A stretch of 64,000 bases of DNA from Macrothele yani (lineage: Eukaryota > Arthropoda > Arachnida > Araneae > Macrothelidae): the NCBI GenBank assembly GCA_039090855.1, contig CM076997.1, positions 169,042,709 to 169,106,708 of the forward strand. Reading direction: 5' to 3'. A program made the translations under genes and the position numbers. Positions within the stretch are counted from its first letter, which is position 1. Each line of letters opens with the position of its first letter. The notes beneath the pieces are model-generated. The model saw only the letters and a program-made list of their open reading frames with translations. It was not told the origin of the DNA and did no database searches. This document shows, in pieces, positions 11,998 to 23,690 of this stretch.

Positions 11998-12286
11998 CCA
12001 TTGAAAAGAAATTGGTGGCAGTGGCATTGCGGCACTAGTAGAAATATCCAATACATTTCCCTTATCTGCTTCTGCATGTGAGGTTGGGTTCAGTTTCATG
12101 AAGAGAATCCAGGGTGATTGGAGGGACAGTTTAAACTTACAAACATTGAATGCTCTCATGAGTACTGAGGTTGAAGGTCCATCAGAAGAAAAGCTTGATC
12201 TCAGGCCTGCTGTTTTAAAGTGGTATGATGAAAAGAATCGAAACCACATGGAAAATAACTTAAATATTCTTGAATTTTGTGAATAA
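11998..12286 (+). pseudogene. hAT transposase C-terminal dimerisation fragment
   Basis: An open plus-strand frame reads FPLSASACEVGFSFMKRIQ, then RDSLNLQTLNALM, then EGPS, and ends LKWYDEKNRNHMENNL before a stop at about 12284. This matches the hAT C-terminal dimerisation signature (S-A-x-C/S-E-R-G-F-S followed by R-x-x-L-x-x-x-x-L-x-x-L-M), most like the ZNF862/KIAA1586-type hAT branch. Upstream the frame is closed by stops, so only the C-terminus is left. It is unrelated in sequence to the larger hAT at 12871-17172. An A-rich stretch follows at 12287-12300, and an A-run of about 20 at 12522-12543. Confidence 0.7.
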
Positions 12287-12870
12287 AGTTAAAAAAAAAA
12301 TTCAAATATTTGCATTCAAATTAAATTGTTAGAATTAATCTATCAGGTCATGAAAGGGTGAGTTATATCTAAATATTTATAATCTTTTCAGCATTGCAAT
12401 GTGACAGTTACAGGGGTGAAATCAAAATTTGCTGTGATTGACTAATGGAGGGGGACATGTTAAAGTTTCTTTTGTATAATGTTAATAAACTTTCGCTAGT
12501 AGATAATGCAATTTGCTAGTTTAAAAAAAAAAAAAAAAAAAAACGGGCCTTATGTTGCTACTGCTAAAAAAATGAAATCAAGGTCTGTTCATGAAATAAC
12601 ATTAAATTCCATCATTTTGTGACTCCCTACTTTTATATACTGAACAATTTGTGTGTAAAGCAGATAATGAAACTTAAAAAAAAAAAAAGGACGATGTCAA
12701 AGTTGGTTTGGAGCTATATGCAGGTCATTCAAAAAGTAATGATACTGACATCATAGTGCCAAAACAAACCTACACAGAAAAATTCAGCTGCCTGGGTTGG
12801 AAGACCTACAAGGTCAATCACATGATGAAGAGTCGTTACAGCACACCACTAGTCATTCTTGTAATATATG

Positions 12871-15800
12871 CAGGGATCATAGCATACTTCTGGAAAATTT
12901 TAGGTAGGAATTTTAGGAATTTTAGGAATTTTTAGAAAAATTTTAGGAAAATTTTAGGAGTGTATTTCAATAAAAACTAGATGTATATTTGTATACATCT
13001 AGTAAAACAACTTTGTATACATTGTAAAGAGTTTGCTTCACACCCTTCAACCATATATACTGATAGACTGCGCATGACATCAAAATTTCTGGCTCCAACA
13101 TAAAATCACATGACAACAGTCAAAAAGATGGGTTACACCTGCTGTGCTTATGGTTGCTCTGAGAGATATAGTAAAGAAAGTTCTATGATTTTTCATGGGT
13201 AAGAAACGAATTAAATACCTAAGTCAATAAAGTTCAATTACTTAACCAGAAACTTGCAGCTATTGATATAAAAATATAGTAACTTAAGAAAAAAAAATGC
13301 AATGCATGTTCCAAATTCTTCGCAAATGTTCATCACATTATAAATCACAAAATGTAAACAACCCGATCATGCATGTATATAGCTCATAAGTAAACTTACC
13401 TGAAGAGTTTTCATTATATATGAGGCGCATTCACATAATACACCGAAAACACTGAAGTTCTGCAGCGTAAATTAGTAATCATAACAGCATTTTTACACGA
13501 AATTTGGAGTCTGATGATGACGTGCCCAATGTTTGAGCCATGGCGGCTTTGATGCAGCTATTGCCAATGTGCAGTCCATTAGTATATATGGTCGAAGTTA
13601 ACACCCAAATTTTTTGCATAACGTCTAATGTCTAAAGTTTAAGTATGATTTACTTCTAATGTTCAGTTCTTATCTTTTCACGTGTTATTATCATATTCAA
13701 GTATATTTACCACATTCAAGTTTCACTTTGAACATTAATATGCTGTTGAACCAGAAGCAATTCACGATTTTCACAGTAAAGTTTTCAGGTTTCACATTAA
13801 ATTATAATATCCTAAAAAGGTAATTGAAAACCAAGAACTATGTACAATTGTTCACTGAATTACTTTTTTCATATTATTGTTTTAACCTTTTCCTGATTAG
13901 CCTATCTTTTTCTGCTTCTACCACAACTAATTTACTTTCAGTTTTCTTTATTTCAGCTGAACCTTGTATGATCAAGTTAGAGGCAACTGTTATTTCAACA
14001 GTATTTTGTTTTTCTACAGCTTTTCTCATTCTTTCTGTTCCCTCTTGAATTATTGCTAGGGAGGCTTCTTTATCGTTTTTAAGTCTATTTATTTCTGCAT
14101 CATTTTCTTTTATTTTGTCATCAAACTCAGCTTTTCTTTTTTCTCTAGCTGCTTTTCCTTATTTTCCCTCTCTTTCTGCTTCCTTTCTTTTACCTTTTTG
14201 ATTCTTTCTTCCTTCAGCTTATCAACATACTCTTTATAAAATTTATGTGAATCACAAACACTATTTAACAAATTTCTTGTTATGGGAACTTTACTTACAC
14301 ATCCATAGTGTTTAATGGCCCCTTTAACTATTCTTAATGATGTTATAGTTGAGTCTTTTAAGTTAGCCTTGTCCTTCCTTAACAGAGCAGTGTTAACCGA
14401 AAATCCCCTTTCTGCATCAGCATTACCATGAGGTAAAACTAAAATTGACTTTATGAGTTTAGCAAGATTTGAGTATTTTTCTTTTCCGCTAGAGTCTTTA
14501 ATAATAAATATATTACGCCAGTAATGATCAATCCGCACTGGAATATGCCCTTCCTCTGAAAATTTCACTAGTTCATCTAGAGTTGGCTTATCGCAATTTA
14601 AAAGTTTCCACTCTTCTCTTACTCTATCAATTTGTTCCTCAGAAAGATGCAAAACACTTGAAATTCTGGTTATTTCCGAAAGTCCTTCAGTGACTGAAAG
14701 TTGAGTTGACTCTTTCTTTGGTTCTTTTACCTTTAAAACTTCTATGTCTCTTAGCTTTTGATTGCAGAATGGCAAATTTGACTTTAAATATTTTGTGGTT
14801 GCAATTAGTGATGATCTTACATCTAAGAGAAATAATTTCTGCCTGGTCTCCTGAACATTCCTGAGGAGATTTTTTGTCTTCATACCAACTTCTAACTCCC
14901 CTAGTTTTTTCCATGAATTTTTGTTTTCAAAATCTACATTCTTTAGGTCTTCTCCAAATTTCCCTGCTATAACATCATCTTGGATAAACTGAGCCATAAC
15001 ATTCCTCATTAAAGTATTTAAATCAGAATATAACTGGTGTATTTTTGGTTCTTCACTCTGATAACATAATGAAAACTTTTCAAAATTTTGGTGTGAAAAT
15101 GAAATTAATGCTAAATAGCAAGGAGTAAGCTCATTTTTCAGGAAACAGTGAATTCTTTTATACCTTGCCGAATTGCGCAGCTGTTTTTCAAATATTTTTT
15201 GAGATGGCAAGAAGTTTAAAAAATATTCTGTAATATTTAGCCATTGATCCAAGAGCCTCTGGGCTACAGAACCAACGGTTAACCATCTGTTGCTGACATG
15301 ACGCAAAAGAAATTTGGCAGTGACCAATGTTATATCCTCGACAGATTTATAATCCTCTCGTCTTGCAGCACTACTCTTTAAAAAGTAATGCATATCAGTA
15401 GCAAATTCGTCAAAATCTATATTTAAGCTTGTCAAAAAAATTTTAAATGCATTACTAACAACATGCAGGTTGCAAAAACCTAGTTCCAAAGATTTCTGGC
15501 CTGTTTCTTGTTTTACAACTTCATTGAATTTGCATAAAAAGCACTTATTTACATTTGGGCTGTCCATGGATACAAATAATTCTGTTCAACGAAATATTGA
15601 AGGATGATAACACATCAAGAATTTCTTTTAGCAAAATATCTGCTGTTGCATGACCCAGAAAAACGCTTGTTAGGTATCGGCAAGAAACTGAATTTATTTC
15701 TGAAGACCAGTACCTGAGATACACATCCAACTGCCGTTTCACTTGTGTATTTGTAGTTTCATCAAATGCTATAGTAACCTTTCCTGGGCTACTAGATGCA

Positions 15801-17172
15801 ATGTCTTTTTTCAAATCCTGTTCAAAATATTTTGACAATCCATGTGATATCACATAAGCAACTTTTTTTTCTTTAAGTTGCATTTTGGCTGCAATAGCAG
15901 AATCAGGAAACATTTCTTTGAAAAGTTCAACTGTTTCAGTGCATGAAACAAAAGACATATTGTCCTTAGCAACTTTCATGGCCCATAATGCTTCGGCTTT
16001 AGCCAACTGTAAATCATGACTCAGTACTTCACTAATATTTGTTTTGGGCTGAAGATCCCGTCCTCCAAAGGCTTTCAGGATGGACTTATTTTGAAATTTA
16101 CTTTGAAATTTCTGCAAATGTTTTTTTCCTTTATGATGCGCTTTTACTTGTGAAAAGCCACTATTAGAAATGTTGAAAATTTCTGAACACAATATACACT
16201 TAGCAGAAAATATTGTTTCAGTTGCAGAACACCATTCTTTCAACTTCACTCCGTCCAATTCTTTGGCGAGCCACGCATCTTGAAATTTCGTTTTGGATTT
16301 AGGCATCTTAAACACTTGTATTACTAACCAGAAAATGAAAGGGAAGTACAAAAACACGTTCCAATATTGCAAAACCAGATAACTTCCCGAAATTTGGCTG
16401 CGAGGATGTCAGAAGATATGAAAAAAAAAAAAAAAAAAAGCAGGTCACCACTAGAGAACTGAACCTGCACACAGCACAGAGAACACCATAAAAGACGTAA
16501 AACCAGAAACTATCATACGCATCTCACGCAAGTTCAGTCAAAGCGAGTCGGAGCCGAGATATATTGCGCATCGAAGGTCGCTGTCGCCGACGCATGATCG
16601 AAGGTCAATGATCACGTGCTCTACTGCCTGCCAAGATAATACTCAGCTACCATCCCATCGTCATTACCGGAGGTTACGGAAGGAGACCACATGTTTCTTC
16701 TTTGCTTCCACCCACCTGCGGTTTACAATAACAAAACATCAGCAGAAAGAGGAGGTTCCACAAGGCATGTACAAAAATAAAGTACGATCTTCTGCGTGCC
16801 ACGGAGTTCGTCTGCAAAGCGCAAACCAGGGGTGAAAATGACCCCTCCCTTTTTCCCTTAGATCTCTTGTTACTCTCGAAAACTGTTCGAAGGCAAAAAA
16901 TGGAACGCCCGCCCCGAAGCAAGTGCATCTCGATGGCGTCATTTTTCCCTCCTTCAGCAGCACAGCATATAGGCTGTGTTTCTACAATAACAGGTCTTTT
17001 TACCTTACCGTAATGGTAAATTTATTGGCGTTAATAACGGTTGTGTTTTTAATAAAAATAAGCTTACGAAAATTTTAGGATGAATAGCAAATTTTAGGTC
17101 TAATTTTAGGAATTTAAGGAGGGTCACAAAATATTAGGAATTTTAGGAATTTTAGGAGGAATGCGATCCCTG
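12871..17172 (-). mobile_element. hAT DNA transposon nested in the mariner
   Basis: The ends read CAGGGATCAT at 12871 and GCGATCCCTG at 17163-17172, the CAGGG/CCCTG style of hAT termini. Subterminal arrays of an AATTTTAGG word occur at both ends: 12893-12960, and in the same direct sense at 17069-17158. TATATG sits immediately outside both ends (12865-12870 and 17173-17178). This is compatible with a decayed 8-bp duplication, but only 6 bases match in that register. The transposase is on the minus strand at 14110-16306. Confidence 0.82.
14110..16306 (-). pseudogene. hAT transposase, one frameshift from open
   Basis: The start is the ATG at 16306 (MPKSKTKFQDAW). Residues ~30-65 contain a zinc-finger-like C-I-L-C ... 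H-H-K-G-K-K-H, as in BED-type or related fingers of hAT proteins. A conserved stretch TIAFDETTNTQVKRQLDVYL (about 15705-15765) holds the first acidic block. Near 15550-15570 the frame shifts: one frame ends RIICIHGQPKCK and the next continues MDSPNVNKCF, which is the usual MDGPNVN motif. The second part runs about 485 residues to a stop at 14110 and carries the hAT dimerisation segment NLAKLIKSILVLPHGNADAE, then RGFSVNTALL (near 14395-14475). The last ~40 residues are a lysine/glutamate-rich coiled coil. It resembles the ZNF862/SCAND3-like hAT group. Apart from the frameshift it looks intact. Confidence 0.87.
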
Positions 17173-17839
17173 TATATGATGTAGAGTTCAGATGTGTTTC
17201 TGTAACCCAGTATTTGGAATTAGAACTGGAGAAAAGGGCAACTATAAAAATTTGCGTGCGTTTGAATAAAGTCACCACAGAAATGCACAAAATGATTAAA
17301 GTGGTCTATAAGGAAGACACTTTGTCCCATGCAAGAGTTTTTGAATGGCACAAGAAATTTGTGATTGGCGAAGAGTGTCTGGAAAATGTGCCACACTCCT
17401 GTAGGCCTTCGATGTGTACTACAGAGGTTAATGTCAACACCACTGAGGCACTCCTGTGCAAAGACCGCTGAATGTCCATTGAGGAGGTTGTTAATTTGAT
17501 TCAGATGTCTGTTGGTTCCATTAATGACATTGTGGAAAACCAGTTGGGGTACTGAAAAGTCACTGCAAAGTGGATCCCCCACTTGCTTACTGATTAACAC
17601 AATGCAGATCGTGTTATCACTTGTCGCCATCAGAAATGGCGGCTACAATGTGAGCCACACTTTTTTTAATCGAGTTGCCACATGTGATGAAACATTTTTT
17701 TTCACCATTTCAATCCAGAAACAAAGCAACAGAACATGCACAGAGTCCCCAGTCCAAGAAAGCAAAGGTTCAAGCAAGTGCAGGGAAGGTCATGCACCTG
17801 TTTTTTTATGCTTTCCAACCATAGGTTGAAGAAGTGTAT

Positions 17840-18329
17840 ATGCTCCAGTTTTTTTCTGTTCATCTGTCCATCTGTCTGTTGGCACGATAACTCACGTAAA
17901 AATGGTTCGATTTCGATGAAATTTTAGTATGTGGTAGGGAACCCCTTGGGGATGAACCCTATTGAAAATGGGACAAATGGGGTTAAAGGTCACGACATAG
18001 GAGTGTGATCCATTCCATTGCCTTTTATGCCTCATAACTTGCATAAATATGGTTCAATTTCAATGAAATTTTAGTATGTGGTAGGGGACCGTCTGGGGAT
18101 GGACCCTATTGAAAATGGGTGAAGTGGGGTCAAAGGCCAGGACATAGGAGCAGGATGCATTCCATTGCATTTACGCGTCATGACGTACGTAAAAATTGTT
18201 CAATTTCGATGAAATTTTAGTATGTGGTAAGGGACCACCTGGAGAGGAACCCTACTGAAAATGGGACAAATGGGGTCAAAGGTCAGGACATAGGATCGGG
18301 ATCCATTCCATCGCCCTTATCCCATACTA
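17840..18329 (+). repeat. Tandem repeat block, ~146-bp monomer (part 1)
   Basis: Three-plus copies of a unit of about 146 bp. Anchors are GATGAAATTTTAGTATGTGG near 17915 and again near 18210 (and AATGAAATTTTAGTATGTGG near 18061), followed by AAATGGG...GGGGT(C)AAAGG and GACATAGGAG. Anchor spacing is 146 and 147. The same unit recurs at 19100-19536 and 23484-23690, on either side of two later insertions. Confidence 0.8.
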
Positions 18330-18333
18330 TTAA

Positions 18334-18771
18334 GGTGGAGGTCAAGTAATTTTGCTTCCTATATTTCCAATGGAAACACTTTTCTACACATTTCCTTCAG
18401 AATTAATTTGTTCCCAAGAATGGAAATTTGAACATTGATTAAAATAACTTCATATTATAACTTGGAATACCTAACATTTTCTAAAACATAACCATAATTA
18501 TATTAAAAAACAATAACGTTTCTTTTGGTGGTGTTGAAACAAGAAAAAAGATGATGCGACCTGTACTTTGATGATGTCAGTAGACAAATAAATGTTGGAT
18601 TGCATAATTATGGTTATGTTTTAGAAAATATTAAGTATTCCAAGTTATAAAATGAAGATATTTTAATCGATGTTCAAATTTTCATCCTTGGGAACACATT
18701 AATTGTGAAGAAAATGTGTACAGAAGTTTTTCCATTGGAAGTATAGGAAGCAAAATTACTTAACGTTCACC
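18334..18771. mobile_element. TTAA-flanked palindromic MITE (438 bp)
   Basis: The two arms, 18334-18502 and 18603-18771, are near-complementary over about 170 bp. The left begins GGTGGAGGTCAAGTAATTTT and the right is the complement of GGTGAACGTTAAGTAATTTT. The central ~100 bases are unique. TTAA abuts both ends (18330-18333 and 18772-18775). TTAA duplications are typical of piggyBac- and some Kolobok-mobilised elements; the mobilising transposase is not in this element. Confidence 0.8.
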
Positions 18772-19099
18772 TTAAAGGAGCAATTCTTGTATCTATGAAA
18801 ATTTTATTTTGAAAACGGCTCTAAGGATTTTGATGAAAGTCGTTAACCTACCGTTTTCTGGTATTAGAAATCGATTTAGCTTGATCTTGACTTTAGGAAA
18901 ATTCGCTTAGTGGGTTAAAAAACCACCCCGAATTACCATATTTTTAGTGTGGTGTCATGGCGTCATCCCATTAGATGTTGCCGCACGGTCATGCCATCTG
19001 TCTCATTACGTCACACATTGTGTGTGGATCCAGTTGAAGTTTTATGACGTCACACTCTTGCGAGCAGATGGTCGCGATTCCCATCTGCCTCATTACGTC

Positions 19100-19536
19100 A
19101 CGCGTTGTGTGCGTATGCCCGTCCGCACGATAACTCGCGTAAAAATCGTTCGATTTTGATGAAATTTTAGCATGCGATAGGGGACCACCTGGGAAGGAAC
19201 CCTATTTAAAGTGAACGAAATGGGGTCAAAAGTTAGGACATAGGAGCGGGATCCATTCCACTGCTCTTATGCGTCATAACTAACATAAAAGGTTCAATTT
19301 CGATGAAATTTTAGTATGTGGTAGGGCACCACCTGGGGACAAACCCTATTGAAAATGGGTGAAATGGGGTCAAAGGTCAGGACATAAGGGCGGAATCATT
19401 TCCATCGCCATTATGCGTCATTACTTATGTAAAAATGCTTCGATTTGGATGAAATGTTAGTATGTTGTAGGGGCCTGCCTGGGGATGAATCCTATTGAAA
19501 ATGGGAGAAATAGGGTCAAAGGTTAGGACACAGGAG
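19100..19536 (+). repeat. Tandem repeat block, ~146-bp monomer (part 2)
   Basis: Three more monomers with anchors near 19174, 19308 and 19454. A GC-richer prelude at 18945-19125 contains two similar words about CATCTGYCTCATTACGTCAC (near 18988 and 19082). The array is cut at 19536 by the transposon that begins there. Confidence 0.78.
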
Positions 19537-22500
19537 GGTCATTCCATGTCAACTCGTCACACTGTTTCAGACTGGCCTCCTTATATTTTTTATGAAATTT
19601 GGGGTGCTTAATAGTCCTATGGTGTAGTGCAAAAATGCCAATTTTTAGGAGCCTATGTTCATTATGTGAAAATGTTAGAGCTATGTAAATTTTTTATTTT
19701 CGGTTCAAAATGGGCTTGGAGATTTTTTTTATATTGCTTTAGCAGGCCTCCCAATTAAGATATGGAGCTGGAAGTGGTCTCATTTTAAAGCTCCTTTAAT
19801 GGGTTTTTATATGATATACAACACAATAGGGTTTACATAAAAAAAAATCAAAATCCAATTGAAAATTTCAAAACCGATTTTCTCGAAAACGGATTTTTTT
19901 TTAAATTTGAAAAAAATCTCAAAATTAGTTTATACTTATCTGTAACTACCCACAAAATATTTTTTTGGGATCATGATAGAATCATAAGATATGAGAGGCA
20001 ACACATACGCATGATCAAGATAAATGTGACCCAGATTTGCTGTTTTGTACTTCACCCCCCCCAACCATATACTGTAGCTTTTGGGATTTTTGTTTGTTAT
20101 ATTATCTCTAGGTAGTGATCCTATGTATCCCCAATGATGTGGGGCCATAAAAATGAAGAAAACAAATACACAGTGCAATATAATTATAAAATCAATAGGC
20201 ACATGTGCAGTTATATTATTAAAAAGATTAACTCGCATGATTGTTTTAGTTCAATCCATTTTTACACAAGTGGTCATATTTTCAGTATTTTCTTGAGCTA
20301 GTGAACGGATGGAAGGCTTGAATAGCTTGTTGGAGTTCTTGAACACAGAGAGTGTATGTATGGCCAGTTGGTGTTACAAAGGTTCACTTTACACAGGACA
20401 TATGTCGACAGAATTCACAGAACATCTGGATTTTTAGGATAAGCAAATGAAGGAGATGGACCTGCTGGGTGAAGAAATGTTAACTTTACTTCATCCTTCT
20501 CTTCCTGTTTTGCTAAAACATAGGCCAACCACCAATTGCCACTGTAGAGTGCAATGACATAACCACATATTTCACTGAAAAACAGTCTTCCTGTAAATAT
20601 TGTTACAGTACGTTCAACTGATGTTTGAGCAAAAGAGAAAGGTTTGACTGAGATTTTTGTTTCACTTAAATGTATGAAAGCATGTAATTCTTGACTTCCT
20701 GGTACAGTTTGTGCCTTGCTGAAACGATCTGTCAAAAAATTGCTCTGTTGCAATGTACTCTTCCTGTGTAACAAATGTGAAGTCAATTTTTGAAATGTTT
20801 TCTTTCACCCATTTATAGAATTGTCTCTGCATCATTATTTGGTCCTGGTATGGTCTTTGGAGACTTGCTCTTGCTGCCAACCTTTTCACTGTCCCTCCAA
20901 CACCATCACATGCCCCTTTGCCATGAGCTGTAGCAGAAAAAGCCACTCTGCTGCAATGTTGAAATCTTTTTATGGTGACAAATTTAAAAGTTCTTCTTGT
21001 TTTTATATTTTGCAGCACAGCCGTCAGAAAAATAATAGATCATTTTGAGCAATTTCTCAAATCTGCTCTTCAAAAAGTCTAAGAGTTTCTGTTGAAATAA
21101 ATACACAGCTGCAGTATTGTGTTCGAGACAGTCTGAAATCACAACAAAGCTGATATGCTGAATTTTTTCTACTGTTTTAAAATATACAACAAATGGATGC
21201 ACTGTAGTTTGGTTGCTGGTCCAATGATAGGACTGTGCTTTGTCTTACATGACAAAAGAATAGTTTTCTGAAAAATCGCACACAACAGCTATTTCTGAAT
21301 CGGACAAATTTTCTTTGACATGATTCATAAATGAACTTTGTTGTTTAGCTATGAAGTCATGGCGAAATAAAATGAAAATTTCCTCACAAAATAAGTTGAC
21401 AAATTCAGAAACTGTTTTTTGCAATGTCTTTAAGGTGCATCTGTCTACAGATATCCACTGGCGAAAAGTTACAGTCTCGATCAGATTTTCTTTGAAGGCA
21501 TTTTCTAGCAAACTTTGAATTACTTGAACTCCAGGGCAGGATGCACAGTTACCCAAGTGGCAGTCAATTGATGCTAGGTTGCATACTATCTTTATAAGGA
21601 TATCTTTGTAGTTTTTCATTTCACCATTAGTAATTGATGATAACTTGGCATTTTCAGTCATAAGTTTTATGTTCTGATGTATGGTACACAAACAAACTGC
21701 ATGTGTACCACTTTGACCAGCTAGAACACAATTCTTTGGCAGCAGCTCTGCAAATTTTGAAAAACTCACATGTACGTTTGGAAACTTTTTCTTTAAAAAA
21801 TATGTACACCTCCTTTAAATTATTAAGCATTAGGCGTTTGGAGACATGAAATTTTTGGTCAGTGCTGTTCTTCATGGAAACACAGTCTTTCATGCCAGGC
21901 ATAGGTCTGCTGACCTCATCACTTTCATAAAATATTTTTATAGTTTCAGCTGTTTTTGCAAGTAGAGTTTTTCCAGGTTTCTGATCAGGAGTAGATATAA
22001 TTCCTTTTTGTTTCAAAAGTTTCTTTGACTGTCTCACCATATAACTTGGTGCATTAAATTCCCACACAATCTTCTTAATACTCCATAATTCAGGCAAAAT
22101 AGTCAGCATCATGAACTTTTCCTTTCTGTTCGTCAAAGTTTGGAATTTTGTTTTCAAGTGACTTAAAATAGTTTCATCTTGGGACTCAACTTCACTGTCG
22201 GAAGACTCTGCATTGACAAAAAGTTTGCGCTTTACAGCAGTATTGATTCTTTTAACTTTTTCAGTAGAATATTGTTTATATTCTGCCTTTTTCTGGTCAA
22301 TCAGGGACTCTCCTATGTCTTGGAGGGATGAATTAAATGTTTTTAAAGCTCCTGAAAGAAATAATACAGCAGGATCACTATCACAATAGCAATCATAACC
22401 TACATCCTGGCTAGTACTTGGAAAACTTGTAATTTCATCTTTTGTAACCTCAGTTTTCATCTTGCTCAGTTCTTTCCTACAGCTGTCACAAACTTTAGCT

Positions 22501-23483
22501 ATCACTTGTGTTTCAGGAAAAAGGGAACACATCCATGTTGTCACTGGTCTTAATCCCTTTCTTATATTGGAGTGGTTTCATTTTTTAAATAGATTAAAAC
22601 AATTTAAGGCCCATTTCTTATCCATTTTAAAGAGGTTTTGTTGAAAACTTACTAACAAAAAAAAAAACTGTCTTACACTATCACTTCACATTCAAAATCA
22701 TTTACACTACATTCACATTTATCAACAATAAATAAAGGCAAGTTGTCTTCACAAACTCTGCTGGGAGACTGAGCCAAGTGCAGTAATGTGGAGAGGAGGG
22801 GAATGGATATGTTGCATGATCCAACATGTTCATGCCTGTTTCAGCTTGCATTTTTCAAGCTATGAGTTTTAATTACATCACCTAAAATTGAACAAACTGT
22901 CAGAACAGAACAGAAAGGGAAACATAATACATATTGTTCAAAAATTGTGCTGTGGAAATTTCTTTTTTTTTTTTGTTAGGTACTTGGCAAATTAGGGTCC
23001 CATTATTTTCTCTTGATCCTGCATATGTGTTGCCTCCCATATCTTATGATCCCATCATGATCCCAAAAAAATATTTTGTTGATAGTTATAGATAAGTACT
23101 AACTAATTTTGAGATTTTTTTCAAAATTAAAAAAAAATCCGTTTTTGAGAAAATCAATTTTGAAATTTTCAGTTGGATTTTGAATTTTGTGTTTTTATAT
23201 AAACCCTATTGTGTTGTCTATCATATAAAAGCACATTAAAGGAACTTTAAAATGAGACCACTTCCAACTCCATATCTCAATTGGTGGCTGATTTACAGAT
23301 AGTTAAAGTATCACTGGTAGGCTATTTTTTAATAAAATTTTGAAAATTTAGGCTTAAATATAAAAAAAAAATGAATTGTTTTCATAACTACATAGGATCA
23401 TTAAGTATGCCAAGTTTTATCAAAATCTAAGTTGGGGAGGTAGAAAAATATTATAAATTGTGATGATTTGACACGGAATGACC
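19537..23483 (-). mobile_element. 3.9-kb DNA transposon, superfamily unassigned (element K)
   Basis: Terminal inverted repeats match well. The left end reads GGGTCATTCCATGTCAACTC at 19537, and the right end, at 23459-23483, is the complement of GGGTCATTCCGTGTCAAATC. Inside these, long subterminal regions are also mirrored: 19560-19980 and 23020-23460 share AAACCCTATTG and a GAGACCACTTCCAACTCCAT-like word in opposite orientation. The element sits in the 146-bp array. If the repeat begins at GGTCATTCC, CAGGAG lies outside both ends as a possible 6-bp duplication. The transposase is on the minus strand. Confidence 0.82.
20415..22625 (-). pseudogene. Transposase of element K, DDE-like, broken
   Basis: The likely start is the ATG at 22625 (MDKKWALNCFNLFKK), followed by one stop and then PVTTWMCSLF. 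An N-terminal cysteine pair occurs in VCDSCRKEL. The protein continues to about 21650, then a frameshift and CVLAGQSGTHAVCLC. Then come a cysteine cluster (CNLASIDCHLGNCASCPG), VVCDFSENYSFVM near 21245-21285, YYFSDGCAAKYKNKKNF near 20985-21035, AHGKGACDGVGGTVKRLA near 20875-20930, RASLQRPYQDQ and a C-terminus ending at 20415. The three aspartates in DFSENY, SDGC and CDGVGG look like the acidic triad of a DDE nuclease. I recognise this kind of protein from unannotated invertebrate and cnidarian repeats but cannot name the superfamily. At least four stops or shifts break it. Confidence 0.7.
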
Positions 23484-23690
23484 CAGGAGCGGGATCTATT
23501 CCATAGCCCTTATGCATCATAACTTACATAAAAATGCTTCTATTGCGACAAAACTTTATCATGTTATTTCGAAGGTATACTGAACCGGTTCTGTTGAATA
23601 TCATTGAAGTGGGATCAAAGGTCAGGGCACAGGAGCGGGATTTCTTCCACAGCCATTATCCTCATAACTTGCGTAATAATTTGAGTAATG
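23484..23690 (+). repeat. Tandem repeat block, ~146-bp monomer (part 3)
   Basis: The remainder of the array after the right end of element K: CAGGAGCGGGATC is followed by CTTATGCATCATAACTTACA and GGTCAGGGCACAGGAGCGGG. More diverged than parts 1 and 2. Mariner sequence resumes beyond it. Confidence 0.7.

Noticed and set aside
17840..23690. CRISPR-like array from regularly spaced words
   Set aside because: Units are contiguous diverged monomers of ~146 bp without unique spacers, in a eukaryotic intron.
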